Counted from the first letter of the stretch, positions 18,041 through 26,139 are shown. The stretch is DNA of 64,000 bases from DAOUJH01 sp965116555 (GCA_965116555.1 OZ220698.1:2046001-2110000), one strand, 5' to 3'. The notes: generated by a model not told the origin, from the sequence alone. Translations and numbers: made by a program.

Positions 18041-18325
18041 GTGCAACAGCTCAACATCCTGCTGCGTCCCATAGTCACTGAGAAAAGCACCCTGCTCCAG
18101 GAGCGGAACAAGTACGTGTTCGAAATTACGCCCAAGGCCAATAAGATAATGGTGAAAGAGGCGGTGAAGCGCGCCTACAACGTAGACGTGATTCAGGTGA
18201 ACATTGTGAAGAATAGGGGCAAGAGGAAGCGCTTTGGCCCCCGCTGGACGCAAACACGTGACCGCAAGAAGGCGATTGTGACCCTTAAACCCGGCGATAG
18301 GATAGAGATATTCGAGGGAGCGTAA
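18041..18325 (+). CDS. rplW: 50S ribosomal protein L23
   Basis: L23 lies at the tunnel exit and docks trigger factor and SRP. The 94-residue protein has ILLRPIVTEKST near 6-17, KYVFEITPKANK near 24-35 and the C-terminal RKKAIVTLKPGDRIEIFEG. GTG 18041 is the start, behind AAGGAGGAG, which lies inside the last codons of rplD. rplB follows after 4 bases. Confidence 0.97.
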   Translation: MQQLNILLRPIVTEKSTLLQERNKYVFEITPKANKIMVKEAVKRAYNVDVIQVNIVKNRGKRKRFGPRWTQTRDRKKAIVTLKPGDRIEIFEGA

Positions 18326-18329
18326 GACT

Positions 18330-19163
18330 ATGCCGTTGAAGACATACAGGCCCACAACTCCCTCCCGGCGCGGCGCGGTTTCTGCTACTTTCCAAGAGTT
18401 GACAGGTTCCCGCCCTGAAAAGTCGCTCGTTGCCCCGTTGAAGCGTTCCGGAGGAAGAAATTCCAGGGGAAAGATCACGGTGCGGCGGCGCGGCGGCGGC
18501 GCCAAAAGGTCTTACCGAATCATAGACTTCAAGCGAGACAAGCTGGGGGTGCCCGGTAAGGTGGCGGCCATTGAGTACGACCCCAACCGCTCGGCAAGAA
18601 TTGCCCTCATCCACTATGCGGACGGAGAGAAGCGCTACATACTGCATCCTGAGAAGTTGAAAGTAGGAGATCGTGTTGAAGCCGGCCCTGACGCCGAGAT
18701 CAAGATTGGCAACGCGCTTCCCCTGAGCCACATACCAACGGGCACCCAGGTGCACAACATAGAAATGCAACCCGGCATGGGCGGAAAGATAGTTCGCAGC
18801 GCCGGGCTTTCAGCGCAGGTGCTGGCTAAGGAGACCAACTACACCCTCATCAGATTGCCATCGGGCGAGGTTAGACGCATACTCAGCCGGTCCATGGCTA
18901 CCGTTGGTGAGGTGGGGAATGCGGATAACAAGAACGTGAAGCTTGGCAAGGCTGGCAAAAAGAGACACCTTGGCAGGCGCCCATCGGTACGGGGCTCTGC
19001 CATGACCCCTAGAGACCATCCTCATGGAGGCGGCGAAGGCCGCTCATCCGTAGGCATGCCCGGGCCGAAGACGCCCTGGGGCAAGCCTGCCCTGGGCTAC
19101 AAGACGCGCCGAAACAGGCGTACCGATAATATGATAGTCCGCAAGAGAGGAAATAGGAGGTAA
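18330..19163 (+). CDS. rplB: 50S ribosomal protein L2
   Basis: Core large-subunit protein needed for peptidyl-transferase activity and subunit joining; 277 residues, usual length. Conserved parts: KTYRPTTPSRRG at the start, GRNSRGKITVRRRGGGAKR near 43-61, and the C-terminal HPHGGGEGRSSVGMPGPKTPWG region near 229-250 that holds the key histidine. No acidic tail is present here, in contrast to L3 and L4. Confidence 0.98.
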   Translation: MPLKTYRPTTPSRRGAVSATFQELTGSRPEKSLVAPLKRSGGRNSRGKITVRRRGGGAKRSYRIIDFKRDKLGVPGKVAAIEYDPNRSARIALIHYADGEKRYILHPEKLKVGDRVEAGPDAEIKIGNALPLSHIPTGTQVHNIEMQPGMGGKIVRSAGLSAQVLAKETNYTLIRLPSGEVRRILSRSMATVGEVGNADNKNVKLGKAGKKRHLGRRPSVRGSAMTPRDHPHGGGEGRSSVGMPGPKTPWGKPALGYKTRRNRRTDNMIVRKRGNRR

Positions 19164-19176
19164 GGATAGCTAAGTT

Positions 19177-19461
19177 ATGTCACGCTCGATAAAAAAGGGG
19201 CCTTACGTGCACCCAAAGCTGGCAAAGAAAGTGGAGACCGTACAGAGAAGCGGGTCTCGCACTGTAATCCGCACCTGGTCGCGCGCTTCCATGATCATGC
19301 CGGATATGTTGGGGTTAACCATTGCCGTTCATGACGGCCGTCGGCATGTGCCCATCTTCGTAACTGAGAACATGGTGGGGCACCGCCTGGGTGAGTTTGC
19401 GCCCACCCGTACGTTCCGGGGTCACTCTTCCAAGTCTGAACGCACCAGTTCGATGAGGTAA
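19177..19461 (+). CDS. rpsS: 30S ribosomal protein S19
   Basis: Small-subunit head protein, 94 residues. It opens MSRSIKKGPYVHPKLAKKV and carries IRTWSRASMIMPDMLGLTIAVHDGR in outline from about 31, ending with the FAPTRTFRGHSSKSER motif. The ATG follows rplB by 13 bases. rplV starts 2 bases after its stop. Confidence 0.98.
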   Translation: MSRSIKKGPYVHPKLAKKVETVQRSGSRTVIRTWSRASMIMPDMLGLTIAVHDGRRHVPIFVTENMVGHRLGEFAPTRTFRGHSSKSERTSSMR

Positions 19462-19463
19462 GC

Positions 19464-19799
19464 ATGCCTGCACAAGCCACAGCCAAGAATATAAGCATAT
19501 CCGCCAAAAAGCTGAAGTGGGTGACAGCCCTAGTGCGCGGTAGGAGGGTTGATGAAGCGCTTACCGTATTGCATCATCAGCCAACTCCTGCTGCAAGAGA
19601 AGTGGCCAAAGTGTTGAAGTCGGCGGTAGCCAACGCAGAGAACAACCTACTACTTGAGCCTGACGAGCTGAGAGTGGCGCAGATATACGCCAACCAAGCT
19701 CCGTCCTTGAAGCGGTTCAGGGCTTCGGCGCGAGGACGTGCCGGGCGTATAAGCAAGCGCTCCAGCCATATCACCGTTGTGGTGGATGAGGAGGTTTAA
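19464..19799 (+). CDS. rplV: 50S ribosomal protein L22
   Basis: Exit-tunnel protein, 111 residues. The start region ATAKNISISAKKLKWVTALVRGR is the usual first helix, followed by LTVLHHQPTPAAREVAKVLKSAVANAENN and the loop-and-strand end FRASARGRAGRISKRSSHITVVV (each shown only in outline). The stop codon is immediately followed by the rpsC start, so the two are translationally coupled. Confidence 0.97.
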   Translation: MPAQATAKNISISAKKLKWVTALVRGRRVDEALTVLHHQPTPAAREVAKVLKSAVANAENNLLLEPDELRVAQIYANQAPSLKRFRASARGRAGRISKRSSHITVVVDEEV

Positions 19800-20621
19800 T
19801 TGGGCCAGAAGACCCATCCTATAGGCTTTCGACTTGGCATCATCAAGGATTGGGACGCCAAGTGGTTTGCTGCTAAGAGCGAGACCTACAGGGATCTCCT
19901 TCAGGAGGACCTGAAGATCAGAAAGCACATCAACAAGACATACGTGGACGCCGGCATAGCCTTGGTGAACATAGAGCGCCCCAGCAATGACTTGGTGATC
20001 ACCATGCACACTTCGCGTCCGGGCATAGTTATCGGGCGCGGCGGCCAGCGCATAGAAGAGTTGCGAAGGGACATTGAGAACATTACCGGCAAACGCGCCA
20101 GAGTCAACGTCCAGGAGATCCGTCAACCGGAGCTGAACGCTTACCTGGTGGCTAGGAACATCGCCGACCAGCTTGAGCGCAGGGTGGCTTTCCGCCGCGC
20201 CATGCGGCAGGCTTTGTCCAGGGCTATGCAGGCCGGAGCTCAGGGTATCAAGATTGTCACCTCTGGCCGACTGGGAGGCAACGAAATAGCCCGGAAAGAG
20301 AAAGCCATGGATGGCCGCGTCCCCCTGCATACGCTGCGCGCCGATATAGACTACGGATTGGCCGAGGCTGCCACCACCATGGGCAGAATAGGCATCAAGG
20401 TCTGGTTGTACAAAGGTGACATTCTGGCGCAGCAACAGGAAGAGGTAGAGGAGCTGGGCACAATAGAGGTGACACTCCAAGCCGGTGATACCGATTCGGA
20501 GAGAGATGGCCTTGATGAGGCGCTGACGTCCGGCAGTAATAGGAGTGCTAATGCCGGCGATGTTCAGGATGATTCAGTGAAGGATACGGAGGCACAGGAT
20601 GTTGCAGCCGAAGAGAGTTAA
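19800..20621 (+). CDS. rpsC: 30S ribosomal protein S3 with acidic extension
   Basis: S3 guards the mRNA entry site and has helicase-like function. The start is TTG 19800, directly after the rplV stop and behind GAGGAGG, since the product then begins MGQKTHPIGFRLGI as in all S3 proteins. The KH domain has VIGRGGQRIEELRRDI near 77-92, and the C-domain ends around residue 212 (VWLYKGDIL). Residues 213-273 form an Asp/Glu/Ser-rich tail. The last 23 bases overlap rplP in another frame. Confidence 0.97.
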   Translation: MGQKTHPIGFRLGIIKDWDAKWFAAKSETYRDLLQEDLKIRKHINKTYVDAGIALVNIERPSNDLVITMHTSRPGIVIGRGGQRIEELRRDIENITGKRARVNVQEIRQPELNAYLVARNIADQLERRVAFRRAMRQALSRAMQAGAQGIKIVTSGRLGGNEIARKEKAMDGRVPLHTLRADIDYGLAEAATTMGRIGIKVWLYKGDILAQQQEEVEELGTIEVTLQAGDTDSERDGLDEALTSGSNRSANAGDVQDDSVKDTEAQDVAAEES

Positions 20622-21036
20622 GTATCGCAAAACGCATCGCGGCCGCATGCGTGGCGCATCTCATACCGGTAATCAGGTCCTCTTTGGCGATTTTGCCTTG
20701 AAGGCAATGGAGCCCGCCTGGATCACGGCGCGCCAGATTGAGGCGGGTCGTCGAGCCATTACGCGCCACGTGCGTAGAGGCGGCAATATCTGGATCCGGG
20801 TCTTTCCAGACAAACCCATCACCAAGAAACCAGCGGAAACCCGACAGGGATCAGGCAAGGGCCCCGTGGATCAGTGGGTTGTCGTGGTCAAGCCGGGCAG
20901 GATCCTCTACGAAATCTCAGGTGTTCCTGAGGATACTGCAAAAGAGGCTTTGCGCTTAGCTTCTCACAAGATGCCCATAGACGTCCGCATCATTGCCCGG
21001 CAAGACGCTCACGTCACCGCTGGAGCAGGAGAGTAA
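20599..21036 (+). CDS. rplP: 50S ribosomal protein L16
   Basis: Binds tRNA in the A and P sites of the large subunit; 145 residues. It begins MLQPKRVKYRKTHRGRMRG, the invariant L16 start, so ATG 20599 is firm although it lies inside the end of rpsC (23-base overlap). Other marks are ITARQIEAGRRAITRHVRRG near 42-61 and the MPIDVRIIAR end. rpmC begins 2 bases after its stop. Confidence 0.98.
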   Translation: MLQPKRVKYRKTHRGRMRGASHTGNQVLFGDFALKAMEPAWITARQIEAGRRAITRHVRRGGNIWIRVFPDKPITKKPAETRQGSGKGPVDQWVVVVKPGRILYEISGVPEDTAKEALRLASHKMPIDVRIIARQDAHVTAGAGE

Positions 21037-21038
21037 CC

Positions 21039-21242
21039 GTGCGTATCTATGAAGTAAGGGCTTTGTCCCAGGAAGACTTGGAGAAAGAGTTGCAGGAGAC
21101 ATACAAAGAGGCGCTGACCGTGCGCTTCCGGCTCTCTACGCGGCAGTTGAGCGATACTTCGCAACAAAGAAAGGTGCGCAACAAGATAGCTAGAATCAAG
21201 ACCGTGCTGCGGGAACGCCAATTATTGGAGCAGGCAAAATGA
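21039..21242 (+). CDS. rpmC: 50S ribosomal protein L29
   Basis: Two-helix protein at the tunnel exit, 67 residues. GTG 21039 is the start, behind CAGGAGAG. The family pattern LSQEDLEKELQETYKEALTVRF followed by QQRKVRNKIARIKTVLRER is clear in outline. It overlaps rpsQ by 4 bases (ATGA). Confidence 0.95.
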   Translation: MRIYEVRALSQEDLEKELQETYKEALTVRFRLSTRQLSDTSQQRKVRNKIARIKTVLRERQLLEQAK

Positions 21243-22000
21243 GCGCTGCAAACCGCAAAAGACGTATTGGCCAAGTGATCAGCGATAAGATGGATAAGAC
21301 CGCGGTGGTCGCCGTTCAGTGGCGGCAGCGGCATCCTGTATATCGCAAGAGCATACGCCGGATCTCTAAGTTCCACGCACATGATGAGCAGAACGACGCC
21401 CGCATAGGCGATCGGGTGCTGATAGTGGAGACCAAGCCGTTGTCCCGCCTCAAAAGGTGGCGCATAGCCGAGATACTGGAACGGCACGAAGTTCCGGAGA
21501 TAGCTCCACAGGAGATAGGCGCGGGAATAGAGGAGGAGATCACCCAACCGGAGATCGCTGTAGCAGGCATCCCTCAGGCTGAAATGGTTGATACGGTCGA
21601 ACAGGAGTTGGTCGAGGAGCCTGAGCAGGAAGCGGTTGAGGAAGCAGAGCAGGAACCGGCAGAGGAGCCTGAGCAGGAGCCAACTGAGGAGGCCGAACAG
21701 GAGTCGGCCGAGGAATCTGAACAGGAGCAGGCAGAGGAGCCTGAGCAGGAACCGGCAGAGGAGCCTGAGCAGGAGTCGGCTGAGGAATCTGAACAGGAGC
21801 AGGCAGAGGAGCCTGAGCAGGAGTCGGCTGAGGAATCTGAACAGGAGCAGGCTGAGGAATCTGAACAGGAGCAGGCTGAGGAGCCTGAGCAGGAGTCGGC
21901 TGAGGAATCTGAACAGGAGCAGGCTGAGGAGCCTGAGGTCTCTACGGAAGAAGAGAATGGACGGCCAGTTGAAGAGAGAGAAAGCAAGGAAGGATCGTGA
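21239..22000 (+). CDS. rpsQ: 30S ribosomal protein S17 with giant acidic repeat tail
   Basis: S17 is an OB-fold protein binding 16S rRNA early in assembly. Residues 1-80 are a normal S17: RIGQVISDKMDKTAVVAV near 9-26 and DRVLIVETKPLSRLKRWR near 58-75. The family is usually about 80-90 residues, but this protein has 253. From about 98 on it is acidic, and 125-228 are thirteen exact-register copies of an 8-residue unit of the type AEEPEQES or AEESEQEQ. The strongly negative tail is opposite in charge to the RNA-binding core. The stop overlaps the rplN start by 4 bases, so the frame is intact to the end. Confidence 0.96.
   Translation: MSAANRKRRIGQVISDKMDKTAVVAVQWRQRHPVYRKSIRRISKFHAHDEQNDARIGDRVLIVETKPLSRLKRWRIAEILERHEVPEIAPQEIGAGIEEEITQPEIAVAGIPQAEMVDTVEQELVEEPEQEAVEEAEQEPAEEPEQEPTEEAEQESAEESEQEQAEEPEQEPAEEPEQESAEESEQEQAEEPEQESAEESEQEQAEESEQEQAEEPEQESAEESEQEQAEEPEVSTEEENGRPVEERESKEGS
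21611..21937 (+). repeat. 24-bp minisatellite in rpsQ, 13 copies plus a partial
   Basis: Tandem 24-base units run from 21611 to 21922, with a further 15 bases of partial unit. All stay in frame and encode AEE(P/S/A)EQE(Q/S/P). Adjacent units differ at only a few bases, mostly at the codons for the variable residues. Higher-order pairs (P-type then S-type) are repeated, suggesting growth by slippage or unequal exchange. Confidence 0.9.
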
Positions 22001-22365
22001 TACAGACTTACTCCAGGCTTAAGGTAGCCGATAACTCAGGCGCCAGGGTAATCATGTGCATCAATATCCCCGGAGGCACCCGAAAGCGATATGCTCGTGT
22101 GGGTGACATCATCGTTGCCGCCGTGAAGGAGGCCACACCCAACGCGCCGGTGAAATCCGGAGACGTGGTCAAAGCGGTGGTGGTTAGGACATCTCACCCC
22201 TACCGGCGTCCTGACGGCTCACACATCCGGTTCGATGATAACGCAGCCGTAGTCCTTACCGATCAGCTCATGCCCAGGGGGACTCGCATATTCGGCCCGG
22301 TGGCTAGGGAGCTGCGGGACAAAGAGTACATGCGGATAGTTTCCCTAGCGCCGGAGGTGCTCTAG
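21997..22365 (+). CDS. rplN: 50S ribosomal protein L14
   Basis: Interface protein contacting 16S rRNA and the site of RsfS binding; 122 residues, normal. GTG 21997, inside the rpsQ stop (GTGA), gives the invariant start MIQTYSRLKVADNSGA. The later IRFDDNAAVVLTD and the GTRIFGPVARELR segment near 92-104 confirm it. The 1-base overlap with rplX shows tight coupling. Confidence 0.98.
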   Translation: MIQTYSRLKVADNSGARVIMCINIPGGTRKRYARVGDIIVAAVKEATPNAPVKSGDVVKAVVVRTSHPYRRPDGSHIRFDDNAAVVLTDQLMPRGTRIFGPVARELRDKEYMRIVSLAPEVL

Positions 22366-22679
22366 TGAACATTAGAAGGAACGATACGGTTGAGGTCATT
22401 TCCGGCAAGGACGCCGGAAAGAGGGGTACGGTCCAATCTGTCCTGCCCGACAAGAACCGTCTCACTGTGGAAGGCGTCAACATGGTTAGAAAGCACCAGC
22501 GCCCAACCTCCACTCTTCGGCAGGCCGGAATAATCCAGATGGAAGCCTCCTTCAATGCTTCCAAGGTTATGCTGGTTTGTCCAAACTGCAACAAAGCTGT
22601 CCGCGTTGGGCGCACGTATCTTGACGATGGTCGTAAAGTACGGGTGTGCCGTTCGTGCAAAGAAATAATCGATAGTTAG
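22365..22679 (+). CDS. rplX: 50S ribosomal protein L24
   Basis: Assembly-initiating KOW protein, 104 residues. GTG 22365 shares its first base with the rplN stop. The KOW motif DTVEVISGKDAGKRGTVQSV lies near 6-25 and VEGVNMVRKHQRP near 38-50. The C-terminus has CPNCNKAVRVG and VCRSCKE, so four cysteines form a likely zinc ribbon as in many Gram-positive-type L24s. Confidence 0.97.
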   Translation: MNIRRNDTVEVISGKDAGKRGTVQSVLPDKNRLTVEGVNMVRKHQRPTSTLRQAGIIQMEASFNASKVMLVCPNCNKAVRVGRTYLDDGRKVRVCRSCKEIIDS

Positions 22680-22688
22680 AAAGAAGTT

Positions 22689-23372
22689 ATGGAAGAAGAG
22701 CAAAAGCAGCCGAAATCAGAGTCCACCCGGGGCCGTAAGAAGCCGGCCTCTTCTCAGCGTGGAGGCCGAGCCAGATCGCAGGGCGCTCAAGAAAGCAGCT
22801 CTCAACCTGCTCCCAACCACGCGCCTGCCCTTCTGCTCAAGTACCGGCAGGAGTTTGTGCCTCAACTCATCAGCGAATTTGGCTACAAGGTCCCTCTACA
22901 GGCCCCGCGCATGGAGAAAGTTGTAATGAACGTTGGTCTGGGAGAGGCCCTGACCAATTCCAATGCCATTGACTCCGTATCTCAGATGCTGACCGCCATC
23001 TCTGGGCAGAAGCCCGTTGTCACCAGGGCCAGGAAGTCCATAGCGGGCTTCAAGATCAGAGACGGCATGCAGATTGGCGTCATGGTCACTCTGAGGGGAC
23101 GCCGCATGTATGAATTCATGGAGAGGCTCATCAATGCCGCGCTCCCCCGTATACGGGACTTCCGCGGCGTGCCCAGAACCAGCTTTGACGGGCGAGGTAA
23201 CTACTCGTTGGGCATTAGAGAACAGATCATCTTCCCAGAGATTGACTACAACCGGATAGACCGCATCCGCAGCTTCCAGGTGACCTTTGTCACCACTGCC
23301 CAGAAGGATGAAGAAGCATACCGCCTCCTGGAAATGTTCGGAGTTCCGTTCGCCAGGGAGAGACTCGACTGA
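22689..23372 (+). CDS. rplE: 50S ribosomal protein L5 with N-terminal extension
   Basis: L5 is part of the 5S rRNA complex in the central protuberance. The core starts near residue 48 (LLKYRQEFVPQL) and shows VVMNVGLGEA near 78-87 and the GRGNYSLGIREQIIFPEIDY segment near 171-190. The first 47 residues are an extra, hydrophilic stretch rich in Lys, Arg, Ser and Gln that the family normally lacks. ATG 22689 has a GAAAGAAG site upstream, 10 bases after rplX, and no better internal start is seen, so I take the extension as real. Confidence 0.95.
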   Translation: MEEEQKQPKSESTRGRKKPASSQRGGRARSQGAQESSSQPAPNHAPALLLKYRQEFVPQLISEFGYKVPLQAPRMEKVVMNVGLGEALTNSNAIDSVSQMLTAISGQKPVVTRARKSIAGFKIRDGMQIGVMVTLRGRRMYEFMERLINAALPRIRDFRGVPRTSFDGRGNYSLGIREQIIFPEIDYNRIDRIRSFQVTFVTTAQKDEEAYRLLEMFGVPFARERLD

Positions 23373-23379
23373 GGTAAGA

Positions 23380-23565
23380 ATGGCCAAAGCAGCAAAAGTA
23401 GCCAAATGGCGGAAGCCGCCAAAGTTCAAAGTTCAGCATCACAACCGTTGCAACCTCTGTGGGAGGCCCAGAGCGTATATTCGCCACTTTGGACTGTGCC
23501 GCATTTGTTTCAGAACTCTCTCTTTGCGTGGCGAGCTTCCCGGAATCAGAAAGGCTAGTTGGTAG
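23380..23565 (+). CDS. rpsN: 30S ribosomal protein S14, zinc type
   Basis: Short (61-residue) S14 of the zinc-binding class. The ribbon is Cys24, Cys27, Cys40 and Cys43 in CNLC and CRIC, with the typical GRPRAYIRHFGLCRICFR run in outline. ATG 23380 with GAGG upstream is chosen; a longer frame from 23287 only reads into rplE. It follows rplE by 7 bases. Confidence 0.97.
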   Translation: MAKAAKVAKWRKPPKFKVQHHNRCNLCGRPRAYIRHFGLCRICFRTLSLRGELPGIRKASW

Positions 23566-23573
23566 GTGCTACT

Positions 23574-23972
23574 GTGACTCAAACTGACCCCATTGGGGAC
23601 ATGCTGACAAGGATACGCAACGGCATTGCCGTGCATCGTGATTGGGTGTCCACCCCACCATCCAAGCTGAAGAGGGCTGTCTTAGAGCTTCTGAAGAAGG
23701 AAGGCTTCATCAGTGACTATCATCTGTTCCAAGAAGAGGCCGGGGAGGTGCTGCGCATCAGACTCCTCTATGACGAGGACAACCAGTCCGTTATAAAGGG
23801 GCTCAGGCGCATCAGCAAGCCGGGCTTGCGAGTGTACGTCGACAAAAAGCAGCTTCCTCGCTTCTACGGTGGTCGCGGCCTGTCGGTTATATCAACATCC
23901 AAGGGCTTACTGAGCGGACAGGATGCTTGGCGGCGGGGAATAGGGGGAGAAATACTATGTTACGTTTGGTAG
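23574..23972 (+). CDS. rpsH: 30S ribosomal protein S8
   Basis: 16S rRNA-binding protein of the platform; in E. coli also the spc-operon repressor. GTG 23574 gives a 132-residue product, the family's usual size, starting TQTDPIGDMLTRIRNG; an in-frame TTG at 23559 would add five residues. The C-terminal ISTSKGLLSGQDAWRRGIGGEILCYVW is the expected end (shown in outline). It is 8 bases after rpsN. Confidence 0.97.
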   Translation: MTQTDPIGDMLTRIRNGIAVHRDWVSTPPSKLKRAVLELLKKEGFISDYHLFQEEAGEVLRIRLLYDEDNQSVIKGLRRISKPGLRVYVDKKQLPRFYGGRGLSVISTSKGLLSGQDAWRRGIGGEILCYVW

Positions 23973-23976
23973 GAAC

Positions 23977-24522
23977 ATGTCCAGAATAGGCAGGCAGCCA
24001 ATAGAGATACCGGCAGGGGTCAACGTCCAGGTAGAGGCCGGATTGGTCAGCGTGGAAGGGCCCAAGGGCTCCCTGGCGCAACATATAAGAGACGGCATAA
24101 GCGTTGTGGTGAGTGACTCACAGGTTCTGGTGACCAGGGAATCCGAAGCTAGAGAGCACCGCTCCCTGCATGGATTGACGCGCACTTTGATAGCCAACAT
24201 GATCACAGGCGTCTCACAAGGATTCCAAAAGACGCTGGACATAGTTGGGGTGGGATATAGAGCCCAGCAGTCAGGCCGCAACGTTATAGTTCAAGTCGGC
24301 TATTCCCATCCCGTGGAAGTGCAGCCCATGGAAGGCGTAGACCTTGAGGTACAGGGAAATAACCGCATTCATGTGAACGGCATAGACAAACAGCTGGTGG
24401 GAGAGATGGCCGCCCGCATCAAGAGGATACGCCGCCCCAACGCCTACACCGGCAAGGGGATTAGGTATCTTGACGAGCGGGTCCGTCTCAAACCGGGCAA
24501 GAGTGCGGCGAGGGCTAGGTAA
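23977..24522 (+). CDS. rplF: 50S ribosomal protein L6
   Basis: Large-subunit protein near the factor-binding site; 181 residues, normal length. It opens MSRIGRQPIEIPAGVNV, holds the mid-protein GVSQGFQKTLDIVGVGYRAQ near 74-93, and ends with the second repeat containing AARIKRIRRPNAYTGKGIRY. It starts 4 bases after rpsH. Confidence 0.98.
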   Translation: MSRIGRQPIEIPAGVNVQVEAGLVSVEGPKGSLAQHIRDGISVVVSDSQVLVTRESEAREHRSLHGLTRTLIANMITGVSQGFQKTLDIVGVGYRAQQSGRNVIVQVGYSHPVEVQPMEGVDLEVQGNNRIHVNGIDKQLVGEMAARIKRIRRPNAYTGKGIRYLDERVRLKPGKSAARAR

Positions 24523-24525
24523 AAC

Positions 24526-24888
24526 ATGGCTCGCAAACAAAACAGGACCCATAGCAGACACTCTAGGCATCTCCGTGTACGCAAGAAAGTGACGGGGACA
24601 GCCGAGCGGCCCAGGTTGAGCGTGTTCCGCAGCCTGCGCCAGGTATATGCTCAGGTCATTGACGACTCAACAGGCCGCACGATTGTTGCCGCTTCCAGCC
24701 TGTCTCTGAAACAGAACGGGGCGAGCATGGTGAAGACACAGGCCGCAGCCGCCGTGGGTAAACAGATTGCGGAGGCGGCAAACAAAGCAGGCGTTACCAG
24801 GGTTATCTTTGATAGAGGTGGATATAAATACCACGGTAGGGTCAAGGCACTGGCCGATGCTGCCCGTGAGGGAGGTCTTGAATTCTAA
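24526..24888 (+). CDS. rplR: 50S ribosomal protein L18
   Basis: 5S rRNA-binding protein, 120 residues. RHLRVRKKVTGTAERPRLSVFRS near 14-36 and the end FDRGGYKYHGRVKALADAAREGGLEF are diagnostic (in outline). Its stop overlaps the rpsE start by 1 base (TAATG). Confidence 0.98.
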   Translation: MARKQNRTHSRHSRHLRVRKKVTGTAERPRLSVFRSLRQVYAQVIDDSTGRTIVAASSLSLKQNGASMVKTQAAAAVGKQIAEAANKAGVTRVIFDRGGYKYHGRVKALADAAREGGLEF

Positions 24889-25490
24889 TGGTCGACCAGA
24901 TGAATAGAGTTATCGACAACCTGGATAGGGAGCAAGTGACCCTTACCGAGCGGGTTGTCAACATTCGCCGTGTTGCCAAAGTCGTCAAAGGCGGACGACA
25001 CCTCACTTTCAGCGCCCTAGTCGTGGTGGGTGACGGCCAGGGCAGGGTCGGTTCCGGCTTGGGTAAAGCTATCGCTATACCTGACGCCGTGAGAAAAGGC
25101 GCCACCATTGCGCAAAAGACTTTGATTACAGTGCCTCTGAAAGGAACTACTGTACCTTTTCAGGTCAAGGCCAAGTACGGCGCCGCCCAGGTGATGCTCA
25201 AGCCTGCTCCTCCGGGGACAGGCATCATTTCCGGGCCTTCTATGCGCGCCGTGCTGGACATGGTTGGCGCAAAAGACGTTGTGGCCAAGTCTCTGCGTAG
25301 TCAGAACCCTATCAATGTTGTCAGAGCTACCGTAGAGGCATTGAAGCAGCTTGCAATGTTTGCGCCCGAACAGGAAGAAGCCCCCGAGGAATCTGAACAA
25401 GAGTCGTCTGCTTCCCCTACCGTAGTCGAACAGATTGAGGAAGAGGGTTCAGGGGACTCTCTGCAGCAAGAGAACGAAGATACAGGTTGA
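24888..25490 (+). CDS. rpsE: 30S ribosomal protein S5 with acidic tail
   Basis: S5 acts in decoding fidelity and mRNA entry. The core shows RVVNIRRVAKVVKGGRHLTF near 22-41, GDGQGRVGSGLGKA near 48-61 and the double-stranded RNA-binding fold ending around residue 158. The last 40 residues are a Glu/Ser tail with an EESEQES motif like the repeat units of S17. Normal length would be about 160-170 and this is 200. ATG 24888 overlaps rplR by 1 base. Confidence 0.97.
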   Translation: MVDQMNRVIDNLDREQVTLTERVVNIRRVAKVVKGGRHLTFSALVVVGDGQGRVGSGLGKAIAIPDAVRKGATIAQKTLITVPLKGTTVPFQVKAKYGAAQVMLKPAPPGTGIISGPSMRAVLDMVGAKDVVAKSLRSQNPINVVRATVEALKQLAMFAPEQEEAPEESEQESSASPTVVEQIEEEGSGDSLQQENEDTG

Positions 25491-25499
25491 GCGTAGAAG

Positions 25500-25685
25500 A
25501 TGAGTAAGCTGTCGATAACATGGACCAAGAGCACAATAGGCTATCCTCATACTCAGCGAAGGGTGATCAAAGCGCTGGGTTTGCGCAGGTTGCACCACTC
25601 GGTGGAACACGCTGATACGCCTTCCATCCGCGGCATGCTGCACAAAGTGCGGCATCTGGTCAGAGTTGAACAAGTTCAGGGATGA
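25500..25685 (+). CDS. rpmD: 50S ribosomal protein L30
   Basis: Small large-subunit protein, 61 residues, ferredoxin-like fold. It contains ITWTKSTIGYPHTQRRVIKALGLRRLHH in outline at about 5-32 and ends VRHLVRVEQVQ. The ATG follows rpsE by 9 bases. rplO begins 10 bases later. Confidence 0.96.
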   Translation: MSKLSITWTKSTIGYPHTQRRVIKALGLRRLHHSVEHADTPSIRGMLHKVRHLVRVEQVQG

Positions 25686-25695
25686 CGAGTAAACA

Positions 25696-26139
25696 ATGAA
25701 ACAGCATCAGTTGAAATCTGCCAAGGGAGCTCGTACGCGCCACCAGCGTGTGGGACGCGGCGACGGCAGCGGCCGCGGGAACTACTCCGGACGCGGCATG
25801 AAGGGACAGAAGTCGCGCAGCGGCGGCAAATTGCGACGTGGATTTTCCGGTGGCACTCTGCCGTTGATGAAGGCCTTGCCCATGTTGCGGGGATTCACCA
25901 ATATATTCCGTGTGGAGTACCAGGAAGTGAACCTGGAACGACTCCATTCACTCCCTTCCCATACTGCCGTGAACCCGACGACGCTCAAGGAGCTTGGCAT
26001 CATAAAGAGCGATAAGAAACCGGTTAAAATACTGGGCAGGGGCACTTTGCAGACACCCCTCACCGTGACCGCCCACAAGTTCAGCAAATCGGCTCGGGCT
26101 GCAATAGAAGCAGCGGGAGGTTCGGCAGAGGTAGTATGA
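25696..26139 (+). CDS. rplO: 50S ribosomal protein L15
   Basis: Late-assembly large-subunit protein, 147 residues. The glycine/arginine-rich N-terminus GRGDGSGRGNYSGRGMKGQKSR is typical (in outline, about 19-40), as is GGTLPLMKALPMLRGF near 53-68. It overlaps secY by 4 bases (ATGA). Confidence 0.97.
   Translation: MKQHQLKSAKGARTRHQRVGRGDGSGRGNYSGRGMKGQKSRSGGKLRRGFSGGTLPLMKALPMLRGFTNIFRVEYQEVNLERLHSLPSHTAVNPTTLKELGIIKSDKKPVKILGRGTLQTPLTVTAHKFSKSARAAIEAAGGSAEVV

Noticed and set aside
17692..18141. Pro/Leu-rich minus-strand frame over the end of rplD
   Set aside because: Shadow of the L4 acidic repeat tail, without a ribosome binding site or neighbours on that strand.
21611..21937. Could the 24-bp repeats be a CRISPR array?
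   Set aside because: Units are contiguous without unique spacers and encode an in-frame protein tail.
21574..22022. Ser/Cys-rich minus-strand and Arg/Ser-rich plus-strand frames across the rpsQ tail
   Set aside because: They are shadow frames of the 24-bp repeat in rpsQ, which itself is in the correct frame with proper operon overlaps.
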